Source of the DNA: Talinum fruticosum
Taxonomy: Eukaryota > Streptophyta > Magnoliopsida > Caryophyllales > Talinaceae
Length of the DNA: 64,000 nt
NCBI GenBank assembly: GCA_021018815.1
Contig: JAITYX010000146.1
Span: forward strand, 186,001 to 250,000
Direction of reading: 5' to 3'
This document shows, in pieces, positions 43,388 to 55,608 of the stretch; position 1 is the stretch's first letter, and each line of letters begins with the position of its first letter. The notes under the pieces were generated by a model, which had not been told where the DNA came from, made no database searches, and saw only the letters and a list, made by a program, of their open reading frames with translations. The position numbers and the translations under genes are program-made.

Positions 43388-46300
43388 TTATGCTGGACGT
43401 GAATTTCCTAGAACAAGTGGACTCAAAGGAGGTGAGGTAGCATCTTCTGACTTATCTTCACAGTAGGGAACCTCCAGTTGCCTTGAAGGAGACGAGCTTG
43501 TTCCTGCCTTCGGACTGTTTGCAGGCATGGAAGCAATCAGATGAGGAGTTGGTAGAGGAGATGCTGGCTTGAGCTGGGCCGATTTATTTGTTGAATTATC
43601 TGGACTTCTGGACACCAATGGAGCAGAAAAACCAACAAAGCCTGAAGGTCGGCCAGAAGTGTAAACTAAGCGTGCTGGAGGCCTAGGAAGCTCATGAAGC
43701 TCACTTATTCTGGGAGAGGAAGTAAAATTTGGCGAACCACAAGGTGATGCTTTTGGAGAGTTCGATGACTGGTGCATTGAACTCCTCAAAATGGGTCCAG
43801 AGGAAAATTGCGGAGGTTCTGTAGACAATACAGGAGTCTTGACAGATAATGATGGTCTAGCTGAAAAAGGCTTGCTAAGTAAAGGACCTGAGAAGGAGTG
43901 TAATTTTGGTTTTTTGATACCAGATGAGTCATGATGATTTGACTGTGGTGAAGGAATTTTCTCAGTTAAAGGTGGGGGTGCTTTGATACTATCCCTCTCT
44001 TTCAGTATTGACTTCAAATTCTGAAATATAGGCACAGATGAATTTCCTATTCCAACAAGCTTCTCATTTTTCTTAGGGTCCAGGGGGCACGAATGAAATA
44101 AGTTTTTGTTGAGCTGAGGGCTTGACCTCGACAGCGGAATAGAATTCTCAGTGAGCTGAGGGCTTGACTTCGACATTTGAATAGAATTCTCGGAACCAGT
44201 AGAAATTGAACTCCTTGGATCACCTGGTTTAGGCAACACATAAGAATGAAACTTCCTTGTTGATGATGGCCGCAACTGTCTTACCCTCTCACTTTGATCA
44301 ACTTTTTGCTGTGGAAGCAGTGGGGCCGATCGAGTGAGCATCTTAGGATCTACAGTGAAAGAATCCTTGTAGCTTAATTTTATATTTTCCTGTACATATG
44401 GAGCACATAATCTGAAATGATTAAAACTAATTCATCTGACATGAAAAAAAATTAGCAATCACAACTCTCCAAAACAGTCAGCACAGCCTTCTCACTTCAA
44501 ATATTGAGCGGCAAAATGGTGTTGCCTACGGAAGTCAACAGAATATTGAAGTGTAACAAGTGGGCACTATTAAGTAGCACATCACTCCGCTACAGTGGAG
44601 TGCCAAGCACTCAGCCATTCAAGCTTGTTCTCTAAGGAAGGTCGGCAGCCCACTACAGTCAATTTGCAAATCACACTGGGGCGGAGCCCTGAAGTGGCCA
44701 AGGGTGTGGCCCAAAAAAATTTAACAAACTTGTATCTGGACCAAAAAATTTGAAATTATAAGTAATTGGACACCCTTAAATTTGACCCAAAGGACATTAG
44801 ACACGCTTGTTTCAAATTCCTGGCTCGCCATGAAAGTAGTTAAATATTGAACGGTCTAATTGAACGCTACACAAAAGAGGAGATAAATTTTCCTAGCAGT
44901 TAAAGTCATTATTTTATTCTGATGTTAAGGAATGCAGAAGTCCTCCCCCCAAAAAAAAATAAATAAATAAAGAAGAGAAAAAAAATTCATATTTACATCA
45001 AAGCTACAATAATCAGGAGCAAGAGGGGTCAAACCAACATGGCATAAAATTGTGCTGGACTTTAGATCCAGCAGCAAAAAACAGCATATAATTGACAGTC
45101 CTAATGGCTTTTCTAACATTCATGCTAATGCCACATATGCAACATATGAGGAGAATGCAAAGTACGCAGAAGAACAAGAGTATTATGAGAGTGGATTCTC
45201 TTCCCAGTAAACACAATATCACTGAAGCATTTGTCTCTTCGATTAAGTAAACTATTATTCTGTAATTATCAATTTCAGCACAGCATTTAAATTAATAAGG
45301 TTGGCTTTTCTAGCATTCATGCTAATGCCACATATGCAACATATGTGGAGAATGCAAAGTATGCAGAAGAACAAGAGTATATGAGAGTGGATTCTCTTCC
45401 CAGTAAACACAATATCACTGAAGCATTTGTCTCTTCGATTAAGTAAACTATTATTCTGTAATTATCAATTTCAGCACAGCATTTAAATTAATAAGGTTGG
45501 GTAAAAGCCACTATATTTATCTGTAAACAGAAGGAAAGAAAATATTGCTAACCTCCATATTGCTTCTTGAAGCAAAAAGATTGGGCCGCAGAGCATCAAG
45601 TCCATAGTCACAATTCAATTTCCCATCATCATCTTCCTCACTAGAGGTGTCACTATAATCATCTTCATCATTTTCATCATCATCTTCACCATCTTCCGAT
45701 TCATCGTCCTCAAGGCCACTGAACTGGTAATCTATGTGCTGCTGTTGAGTAGCCAATTTCACATGTGGCTCAACTGCTTCAAGAGCCTTAAGAGCCTTCC
45801 TAAAGAAAGACAGCTGGTAGCAAGCAGGAACATCTATTAGGAATATCTAAAAGTTCAATACTAATAGATACTTTTAAAACTATTTATATGAAAAGGGGGC
45901 GGGCGGGGGAGGTAGCCAATGGTCAGAGGCAAACCTGAGCAGCATGATGGCGTGCTGCCTGTGTAAGAAGACTTCTAGATTGTCCTTGTTTCAAAGACTT
46001 TAAACGAAAGACAAACAAGGTAGCTTCCTCATCAAATTCATCCTTTGCCACTTTTATCTGCTGCGATGAGAAACTCTCTCCATTCCCACTTCTCAGCCTT
46101 CCCTTTTCCCTGTGCCTTGTTCTCATGTACTCATATAACTCCCTGAAAACTGAAAAGATGAATTCAAAATGCATACACATACATGAAAAACAGAAATGGA
46201 ATAACAATGAGATGAATCTACCTTTTCTCATCACATTGATGCTTCATTTCCTGCAGCACATTTTAGGATATTATTTCAGAGTACTCCAACATATAAGTAG

Positions 46301-49033
46301 CCAAAGCTACTACAATTAATGATATTGCGAAAATTTTTATCTATATGCCCAATTCCAAACAAACAAGTCCTCAGGCAGAAACACATACAAAGCTTCTTTT
46401 TCTGATCAAATCTCTTGGCCACCAGCATAATGCATATAGTCCAGATCATAGTACTCTGAGTAGGATAGCCAAGTTGAAGAAAAATTACAGCTTAAACCAC
46501 TCATTCCAGTCATTCATATCAGTATAGATCTTTGGTTTTTCCCCTACTATTATTTTTATTATATGAATCACAAGTAAGTTAGACTAGACATGTAAGAAAA
46601 ATTAGTGATGAGGGCATTCAGCTATGCCTATAAAAGATGTGCTGCAGAAGAAACCACAACATGACACTAGCAATGGCACAAAAGCAGTATTAGCACAACA
46701 GCAGAGCAACCGGTCTTATCCTAATCAGAACAGTGGCAGCAAGAACAAACCTCAACAGTGTGAAGCTCATTTACAAGAGACTCTGATGGAACTGTGATAG
46801 TCTGAAAAACATGAGAACGCTGAAAAAGAGAAAGCAGAAGATCAGTGACACCCATACACTGATAGGACAGGTTTGTTACAATAATGCCAACAAATGCTGC
46901 TAAAATGGACTCACATAGCTATCGACAAGTTTTTGAAGTTCAAACTGCACTTTCCCCAGCATTAGCATTACTTTACCTGCGCAGAACACAAAAGAAAAGA
47001 ATGTTTCAGTTGCTATTTGTCTGATAAGTGCCAAAAAAGGACCACTATATTTCAAATGGTGATGTTTAGCACACCTGCAATGTAAATAGGTGTCAAAAGT
47101 GCAGAGCGACTCTGATCTGATTATTTGTATATAATTTAAAATAACCGACAAATAACAATCCTAGCTGCAGGGATGTTAAAGATTCAGAGCGAGCATACTC
47201 AATAAGCAGATTTTGAGAAGCTTACCAGTTTCTTCATCATCATTAACAGCAATTTTCTGAAGAAGGCAGACCCCCATTTCCCGCAGTGACTCAGAGAATT
47301 CTGGAAGGGAGAAAGTGACTTTTAGTAACCTTTCATAATTCCATGCAATGATTCACACAGATTTAAATACTCTCTCCATCCCAAAAAGAATGTCCATGTG
47401 TGACTTTTGAGGTCAAAGTTTGTGAACGTTGACCATTAAATTTGGCAACATATTTGTCTACAAAATAAGACAACAATAATTCGACTTATCTTGAAAGATA
47501 ATTTTTATAATAACATCATCTTGTAATATTTGCTATTACATAACGCAGAAAATCGATTGTAAAAGCGATGCATTGAGACCATGAAATGTCAAAGGAAACA
47601 ATATTTTTGGATCAGATGTAGTAAAAGATGTCAGCAGTTGACAAAATATATGTGCTGGCTGTAAACAGCAAACTCATTAATCTCCTCATTATAAAAATTT
47701 AAACCCCATCTATTCATTTCATCCATTACACGGTAAAAAATGACAAAAATCCAGGTCTCTTGGGAAAGAAACTAAAAGCGAGCAGTGGAACTGTTGAACA
47801 ACCGGTTGATGCATCATGAAAGCAGTTATGAATATAGCAAGAACAAAATAAATGAATAACTCTTGCAAGATAATTATGCTCTTTATGCAAGTAAATATAG
47901 ACTTAAAAGGAAATAAATAACTCTCGCAAGTGCTTCTACACATAAGGATAATACATTGATTCTTTACTTCAAATTACTGACTTGCATAATCAAATAAAGA
48001 CAAGCCATGCCAAAAATTATATCATGAACCAAAAGTAAATGAGTAAAACAATTGAAAATTATACTACTGAATCGTGCCAAGTAAAACAATCACATGACTG
48101 CCACATACATCATTCAACACATTGATATTTGGCACTCAAGCCAGAAAGTGTGTCATATACATACCATATGCGCTATTTGTCGCCGAGGCAGCAGCAGAGA
48201 GCAAGCTATCATAGCAATCTCTCATGTCTTCCATTTCCTGGATATATAAATCATGAAATGACATGAGAAACCTCTCAAACTCTACAATATGGAAAGCCCG
48301 AAGAAGCAAAAATATTTATGCATTCTAGTTTAGCAACAATGAGGCATGGTGGTGATTGATGTTAAGGGAACAATAGAATGGTTGGCAACCATAAATCCTT
48401 ATAAGAAATGCCTTATCGGTTGGGATCAATAACCAAAAACTTTTATGCATTCTAGTTTTTGCACTGCACAAACAAAAGTTGTCTTGTTTGGCAGAGTTTT
48501 TACGACAATGACAAGTTTCAAGTTCCCAATCCACATCAAACTTAGAATTCAAAATAATCTGTAGTTTTTGAAAGGATTCAACAAATAAATTCCAAAGATT
48601 TATTCCAGCACTAGCATAAACACACTGCCAATATATACTTGTACTTACTGCGTCAGCTTCTAGGAATCCTTTTGCACTTGCACAATACGGTTATTGTGAG
48701 CTAAACAATCTTACATTCAAGTAAAATGAGCAACCACTAATACTCTGGAACATATAAAATGTAAGGTAACCCTTACGAACACACAACAACATCTGGAGCC
48801 AATATGGAGCCAATTGAGAATTAATTGACTAGTAGAGCAAGCTAATGAGCACTCTTCCTACATTAACAAGAGAAAGTAATTTTCCATGATCGAACAGAGG
48901 TAGGGTGGGAGGGAGAGAGAGAGACCTCAGAAGCCTTGGCAAGTTCATCCAATTGAGCGAGAGGCTGTATCTTTCTATCCTTACGATCGTGTTTGCGATG
49001 ATGATGAAGCAATTTCTTCAACGACGTCTTCAT
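43388..49033 (-). CDS. At2g33490-like BAR/AH-domain protein, 9 exons
   Basis: Minus-strand exons: 49033-48926, 48237-48165, 47300-47226, 46976-46915, 46819-46751, 46250-46222, 46142-45935, 45813-45553 and 44389-43388. Their phases close perfectly to 628 residues, near the length I recall for the Arabidopsis relative. The start MKTSLKKLLHHHRKHDRKDR and QLDELAKASE are family features. Exons 2-8 form the predicted helical BAR/AH-type region, with MRDCYDSLLSAAASATNSAY, HVFQTITVPSESLVNELHTV and HHAAQLSFFRKALKALEAVE. An Asp/Glu-rich tract (EDDESEDGEDDDENDEDDYS) comes next. The last exon is a Ser/Pro-rich tail of about 330 residues with repeated SSPQL and PLSRSS-type motifs, probably disordered and phosphorylated. 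The function of the family is poorly known; membrane-curvature binding is inferred from the fold. The gene is intact. Confidence 0.92.
45106..45498. repeat. ~197-bp tandem duplication in the last intron
   Basis: GGCTTTTCTA(A/G)CATTCATGC begins at 45106 and again at 45303. The copies share about 195 bp with few differences (GAGTATTATGAGAG versus GAGTATATGAGAG) and end AAATTAATAAGGTT. It lies wholly between exons 8 and 9 of the At2g33490-like gene. Confidence 0.92.
47368..47610. mobile_element. MITE-like edge inside an intron
   Basis: It begins TACTCTCTCCATCCCAAAAA and continues GAATGTCCATGTGTGACTTTTGAGGTCAAAG, closely resembling the TACTCCCTCCGTCCCAAAA termini of Stowaway-like MITEs. The opposite end is not clear; the right boundary given is approximate. 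Confidence 0.45.
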
Positions 49034-50047
49034 TTTTCCCAATCTCTTGGTTTCTGTTCCAATCCCGATCCAGCCACTTATCGTTTGAGAGCGCGCGCAA
49101 GAGAATGACGATCGAGGAGAAAACTATCGATGAAATCGACGAATCAATCAAGAGAAAAGAGGCCTGAAATTCGCGACCATTTGCGCGTTCTTCTTCTTCT
49201 TCTTCTTCCTCTTCGGTATGTGAGGCGTACGGCTTTCTTTTTAATCTCCTGTTTTTTTTTTTCCGTTTTGGTTTTATAAAACTTGGTGGATTCATCTATA
49301 AAAAAAAAAAAAAAAAGAAAATGGGTGGATTCGGATTCGGCCATTTCTTGTTTCTTCATCGTCGTCGAAAGACCGGACTTGATATGAATTATGAATGTGA
49401 TTTTCATTTTTTTAATTAAGAGTGTTGAATTGAATTAATCAAAAATCAAAGAGAAACAACAAAAGCGCCCACGCTTTTGTTGTTGACTTTGACCCTCGCT
49501 CCCTGGTGCTGGTGGCCCATTTTTCATTATGCTTATTCCTCCACTCATCCTCCACTTTACACAACTTTCCACCTCCTTAACACCCGTATATGTCTACTTT
49601 CCTTTTCCACCCTTTCATTTTCTCTCATCTGACCATAATTAAATATGTAATCTAATATCTTTAAGATATTAAATTATTTTTATAAAAACTCATGGCATCA
49701 ATCTTAATATGTTAGTAATATATATATAGATTGTATCAAATGAGAGGGATAGAACGAGATGAAAGAATTAAATCTTAACAATTCATTTTAAATTTAAAGG
49801 GTTAAGATTAAAATAAAGTTATTTATTTATAATTTGTGGGATAATATATGAATTTTCTATTTGAGGTTTAACATACCCAAAATTAGATGTATTTGTCGCT
49901 GAAAAAGTAAAAAAGTAATGAGGCGTGCTGATTTTATAGTGACATAGTAAAGATGAATTAATTAGACTTTTCTATTTGATAGATTAAATTGAGGCACTCA
50001 TTTTAATCCGATAACTTATATTTAATTTTTCACTCCTATCCTATGTC

Positions 50048-50101
50048 TCTCCTCTCTCTCTCTATATATATATATCATTTTAATCCAATGACTTATATTT
50101 A

Positions 50102-50173
<72 letters not shown>
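50048..50173. repeat. (CT)n and (TA)n microsatellites
   Basis: Two CT tracts, each followed by TA runs. The block AATCCAATGACTTATATTTA resembles AATCCGATAACTTATATTTA just upstream, so part of the unit is duplicated. Confidence 0.85.
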
Positions 50174-50174
<1 letters not shown>

Positions 50175-51785
50175 CCCTTATTCTGTACTATACCTCCAAA
50201 AATAAAAAATAAAAAAATTGGTGACTTTACTATATAGGGAAAATGGATAAAAATCTTGCGATACTATTTTTTGCATCATTCGTTCGTAGGCAATGATTCC
50301 GAAGAATGAAAAGTGTTTAGCGCTAACATCAATCATCGCCTTGGGTGGTAGCACCCTAAAAGAAATAGAAAAATAAATCCATATGTGTTTTGTTTTTTGT
50401 TTTTTATTTGGCTATTAGCCTCTTCAAATGGCCAAATTAACTTCTTTTATGGTATTTAATTAGTTTTTTAGATTAAATGTTTATAGAAAATGCTAACGTA
50501 AAAAGCAAAATTGTTCATATTTTTACATTTAACTTTCTTATCTAACATCTATAAGAATTAATTAAGTTTAGCAACAACTAATGCAAGTAATAAGGAATAC
50601 AATCAGGTCATGATTTATACAACCTAACCTTTAATTGTCAAAAAAATTTGAAAAAGAATTTAATATCAAAAAGGAAATGTTTGAATATCAAATAAGTTCA
50701 ATTTAGCCTAAATAAGTTGAGATAAGTTTGTGAAAAAACTCAATAAATTCATTTTAGTAAAAATAAGTTCAATTTCACATAAATAATTTTTAATTTAAAA
50801 AAATTAAAATTATATTTAAAAAATAATTTCAAATAAATTAAAATCATATAAATAAGTTAGAAGTAAAATAACATATCATTGAGAGCAGTATAAATCCAAA
50901 CACATCATTGAGAGTAGTATAAATCCAAAAATTTTGAATTTTGTAAATTTTTTGAAAATAATTTGATAATATCAAATAGATTTTGTGAATATCCATGTTA
51001 AGATGTTGAACATATTTTTTTAGAAAATTATGACAAATTTTTCCTGAGTATTCCTTCCTAGTGACTACTACATAGACAAGCAGGGGCATGGATGCAATGA
51101 TTTATGAAGATGAACTGATTTTCTTTGAAAAGTTAGAAGATGATCGAAGAGCATAATCATATCACAACTACAACAGGCTCAGGCTCAGGCTCAGTTCTTG
51201 CCTGGTAATAACCAAAAAGCCTGAAACAAAAGTGAAGCACAAGACAAAGTATCAAAGATTGTTCATCAACTCCAATTGTTCGGCTTCGACATCATTTCTT
51301 CGGTCAACAGTCAAACATTCATATCACGCCAAGTTTAGGTTCTGGAGAATTAACCAATAAATGCGCTCATACAAAATCAATATCATTTTTCTACATCCAA
51401 CCATGCTTTTCCCAACTTTTTAAATACTCATCTCCGAGTATTTTGGTCCCTCTAAATTCCAAGTCATGAAATGCCCATGACAGGAAACCCAGTGGGAAAA
51501 GAGGAATGCCTTGACGATAATCAGGGGCCAACTTTCACATTTGCGCTGCACTGTTTTCCAACACGACACCAATTCCATGACCAACCAAACTCTGTTCCAA
51601 TTCATCAAACCATCTGCCAGACCAGTAGTAGTTTTCTACAACATAAACATCAACAATAACTGTCGCATTCATTCTTACATTGTATACTTTGCCCACAAAC
51701 TACCAAACCTCCAAGACCTGCCTGCTCATCCAAAAGGATCGTAAATCAAAACTTAAAGACAAAACAGCAACGTAAGTTTCCATGG

Positions 51786-51875
51786 AAACGAATTATTCAC
51801 ACGGACTCAACATGGTACACATCTCCAACGAATTACATATTCACAGGGACTCAACATGGTACGTAGCTCCAACGA
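51786..51875. repeat. Imperfect ~44-bp tandem duplication
   Basis: AACGAATTATTCACACGGAC...ATGGTACACATCTCC is followed by AACGAATTACATATTCACAG...ATGGTACGTAGCTCC. Both share GGACTCAACATGGTAC. Confidence 0.8.
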
Positions 51876-52831
51876 TGTGCATAGACAATATATATCTGTA
51901 TGATCATGCCTCTACTCACTCCTGCTTGTAAGTCTCCAGTTGTGTTCTTGTCCAAATGCACACACTAGCAATTTATTTTTGTATTCAACACTCTACACTA
52001 TTCAGAATTTAGCACAGATCAGCATATTACCGTTTTAATATGAAGGAAAAGATTTCTGACAAGAAAAAAATTACCTCCACCAGAACCAAAATAAAATATG
52101 TGATTAAGTTTATTTTGGTACAGATCTATGACATGCCCTCTTTACATCCGGACAATATCTTCAACCTGGAAATTCCAATTACCAATAGTTACGACCGAAA
52201 ATAGTCAGAACTTGATGTATATACCGTTTTGGGATACAAGTAATACTAGAAAACTCATGCGATGCAATAGAATACCAGAACTCAAAAGGCTATATGTGCC
52301 AAGGGTCTCGACTTACTCTTGGGACCTAGTTCCTTGCACTTCCTTCAATTTCATGGTTGGTTAAATTAATCCTAGAAATAGGATAGGATGCTGTTCGTTA
52401 ACACAATTAATATTCACTATTTATGTTAAGTTAGCAAAATCTTCATATAACACACTGAGAGGGACAGGAGCTCATTTGATTTCGCTGAGTCCACTACACT
52501 TATATAGATAAATTCCATTTTCTATCAAATTAATTTTTCTCATAAATAGGCTGTTTGAGATTCATGTCATGGGTGAAGTTGCATAAGCCTTGACCTCCCA
52601 ATCTCCATCTTCCCTAGATAATGTAGACAGTCACAGTTGTTATTTGCACGTAGTTACCTCCAACAACTTGTATTCCTCAAAATATTCTTCTCTTTTATTG
52701 TATCCTGTGTATCGTCTTCTTCTTCTCTTATTAGTGTCTTTAGTCCTAATTCAGGAATTTTTAGGCAGAGAATCTTTAGCACTTGCTATTTTGCAATATC
52801 AATAAAGAATCGTGTCTTCCCTGACGGACTA

Positions 52832-55125
52832 TCAAGGCAGTAAGAAGTGACAAAACACTGCAGCAACATCAGGCCGGGTATAGGATATCCAAGTTGGCCA
52901 AGGATGCCAAAGGAGCAGACCTGATTTCTGCACAAACACCATGTTATGGGAATCCCTCTTCAACAGTAACCAATCTATTTGTTTTCCTGACAGAACTATA
53001 TTTATTGTTTCTCTATCCAAAGGCCGAATTGAACGCAAATTGATGACCTGGCAATAAATAGTATTGTCCGCCATTTAGACCAATGTCAAAACAAGTTGAA
53101 ATGTAGCAAATACTTATTTCCTCATGTTGCCCTTGACCTCAGCACTTATTCCTTCCCTTTCCATTATACCCGCAGCCTAAACATCACAAAAGAGCAAGGG
53201 TAAAAAACTAACATTTTGAGACTCGCTAATTAATAGACAGTCTGTAAGAATTGAGGATTCTCTAGTAACAAGAGACTTTCCATGAAAAAAGCTATGCTGT
53301 GGTCGGAAGAGGAAACATTCAAACCTTAAGGGCATAGCCCACCATCTTTGAGAAAGCTGTTATTGTCACATCTTTCCCTTCTCTTTCAATGTGAGCAAGT
53401 TGATAAAACAACCGTAAATCAGTGGTGAATAACTGAAAAGCTACCTCAAAATAGAGGAAGGATGATATCTTTGTTTCCCCCATAGGAAGACAAAAATTGG
53501 CAGCAAAAGCTGCTTCAGAAACAGGAAATGACTCCCCATATCTGAAGACATGTGTTCACTTAGAAGTCAGAACATAAACACACATGATATAGTTAATTGA
53601 CATTTGACAACAACCTGTTTTTGGTCTACTTACAGCCGTTCATTCTCCAGAAAAACTACAGGATCAGGATCCCTAATGGCTGCCTCCAGAAAAACTACGG
53701 AGACGGTACCTTTAATCCAGGACGAGAGCCATACCATGCTGCATAGCACTGCATCACATTTGACGGAAAGATCTATCGCAAAAAGGAAAGTAATTGCCAA
53801 AACCTGGCAGCAGGTGAAGACAAGATGACTTGTCAAACCTCAAAAGAGACTGACACTTGGCTTCCCACATAAAAGAAATGGTGCTCCAGCATGAAACTTG
53901 TAACCCATTCTATGAAAAAAGAGAAACAAGAGAGAAAATCGTGCCTGAGAATGCTGGGCACCAACCCCTGCAGCAGCACCATTAGGGCCCTGAAAACAAC
54001 ACGAACAAGAAATTTGACCTCCAGACATACAGTATGTTTTTGCTGCAGAGTTGATTATATGGTCAATTGCCTGCCACAAAGTCCAAAGAGAGGTCATTAC
54101 TCACTTCGATGATCTGTCATAAAGGAATAGAAAATGACACAAGAAAAGATAGTTCATATGGGAGCAACTAGCAAGTGTAATCAAATGGAGCACTTGCTTC
54201 AAAGGGGAAGATAATTTTACAGGAATAGGAGGAACAGAATCTGAAATACTGTTAGGGAAGGGACTGGAAATAAAAGGGAGAAAAGAAAAGGGCTTCTATA
54301 AAAGCTCCTTCAAAATACAGATTGAAGACACACTAGAGTGTTCGAAGATGAATGACAGCAAGCTCACAGCTAACCTAAAAACACTACTATGGCCAGGAGT
54401 GAGAAATTGCATTGGTGAAGCCTCAGAGGAGAGCAGGTTGGAACAAGAACAATCAATGAACATAAAAGGACCACAACAAAAACTCCACAGGATTGCCTGC
54501 AGATCATGCATCAAAAAGGAGTATATCGGGAGGGCTCCCACCTGCCTGGAAAAATTGAAGGTCATAAATTCCACAATCGGCTTAAGACCATAGTAAGCGG
54601 CACCGCATCCAAGACCAGTGAAGCCAGCCTGTTGGGTACAGAAAAGAAGATTATGTCATTAAAATTTTGGGACTTAGGAGTCCAAATAAGACATGTAACA
54701 GCACAGATGAAGAACAAAATAGTAACTTAGTGAAACAAAATAGGACACATAACAGCACAAACCAAATTAAAATGTGGAAATCTAGCAATACAATAATTCT
54801 GAAGCAGAATGGGAAGTCCAGTAGTAAATGAATTTGAAATGTTGCCATCCTATCCATCCTAGAATGATACAGTAGATTATATTTTGTTTGGTCAAAAACA
54901 TTAAAATGGAGGGCAACAATAACATCCTGAACCTGAAGGGGTTTTTTTTCAAAAAATGGTGAACAATATCCTCAACATGTGTATGGGATTGTATAAGTTA
55001 ACAAGTTGAATTGTAGTTCAGCAATGAAAAAATGATGAAATAGAGGTCAAAGTGAAGGAGATGACCTGTTTGTGTTCGGCGGCAGATGCATAGGTTCTTC
55101 TGAAAGCCCAGATCCTCTGCAGGTG
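52832..55125 (-). pseudogene. Pyruvate dehydrogenase E1-beta (mitochondrial) pseudogene, introns retained
   Basis: Exon-like pieces on the minus strand follow PDH E1-beta order. About 55120-55066 reads a transit-peptide-like AFRRTYASAAEHKQ. 54628-54542 reads [20 protein letters not shown]. 54070-53945 has [12 protein letters not shown] and [15 protein letters not shown]. 53748-53634 has CYAAWYGSRPGLKV and AIRDPDPVVFLENE. About 53541-53475 has YGESFPVSEAAF. About 53402-53325 has IEREGKDVTITAFSKMVGYALK. 53176-53138 has REGISAE. From 53047 it reads VINLRSIRPLDRETIN. Lesions: the exon encoding the first catalytic-domain segment is absent, TAG at 53695-53697, GC instead of a GT donor after 53945, a frameshift after RETIN, and TAA for Gln at 52944-52946. 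A working E1-beta pairs with E1-alpha in the matrix complex that makes acetyl-CoA; this copy cannot. Retained introns mark it as a DNA-level duplicate. Confidence 0.88.
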
Positions 55126-55439
55126 GAAGCCCAGATGTCATCATAATTCATTTTCATTCAACCTGGAACTGGTTTGGTCTTAGAAATCTCAGCATATGCG
55201 ATTCAGGGATTTGTATCTAATCTTACAAAGTCTGAGCACTGCTGAATCAGAAAATTAAAGGACAATATAATAATGAGAGAGAATCAAAGGGAACGAGAAA
55301 GATTAGCGCTGTGTAGTGGATACCCGTCTACTATCTGATTGCCAATAAATAAGTTTGACAAGGATCGCTTCCTGATTCTTCTCCATTCTTTTAACTATTT
55401 ATTTATTTATTTATGATGATATAATCCAGATCCTGGGTC

Positions 55440-55475
55440 AGGCTCAGGGTCAGGCTCAGGGTGGGCTTGCCACGA
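55440..55475. repeat. Short (AGGCTCAGGGTC) repeat
   Basis: About two to three tandem units of a GGCTCAGGGTCA word, upstream of the PDH E1-beta pseudogene. A similar AGGCTC run occurs near 51178. Confidence 0.7.
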
Positions 55476-55544
55476 CTCCTTCCTTCGCACGCACCTCTGG
55501 CTCACTCGTACAAGTAAAACCCCCAAGAGCAAGGCTGGAGCCTG

Positions 55545-55608
55545 CACTTTGGAGAGAGATAGAGAGAGAGAGTCAAACTCACTTCCACTCGCAAGGCCAA
55601 TTTGGCAG
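55545..55608 (+). other. Possible non-coding first exon on the plus strand
   Basis: A GA-rich leader (GAGAGAGATAGAGAGAGAGA) is followed by TTTGGCAG|GTATGT, a strong donor, pointing away from the PDH pseudogene. This resembles the first exon of a divergent plus-strand transcript. No matching coding exon was established. Confidence 0.25.

Larger units (their letters stand above)
49034..52831. other. Intergenic; upstream of the At2g33490-like gene, then AT-rich DNA
   Basis: The (TTC)n run near 49190-49212 and poly-A at 49298-49315 sit in the leader/promoter area. (CT)n then (TA)n occupy 50048-50173. An imperfect tandem duplication of about 44 bp, with GGACTCAACATGGTAC, lies at 51786-51875. An AGGCTC repeat is near 51178-51195. 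No coding exon was recognised between 49.1 and 52.8 kb. Confidence 0.5.

Noticed and set aside
51420..51608. Minus-strand frame as a last exon (contains GHGIGVVLE in another frame)
   Set aside because: Only a few suggestive residues; no neighbouring exons, splice support or family match.
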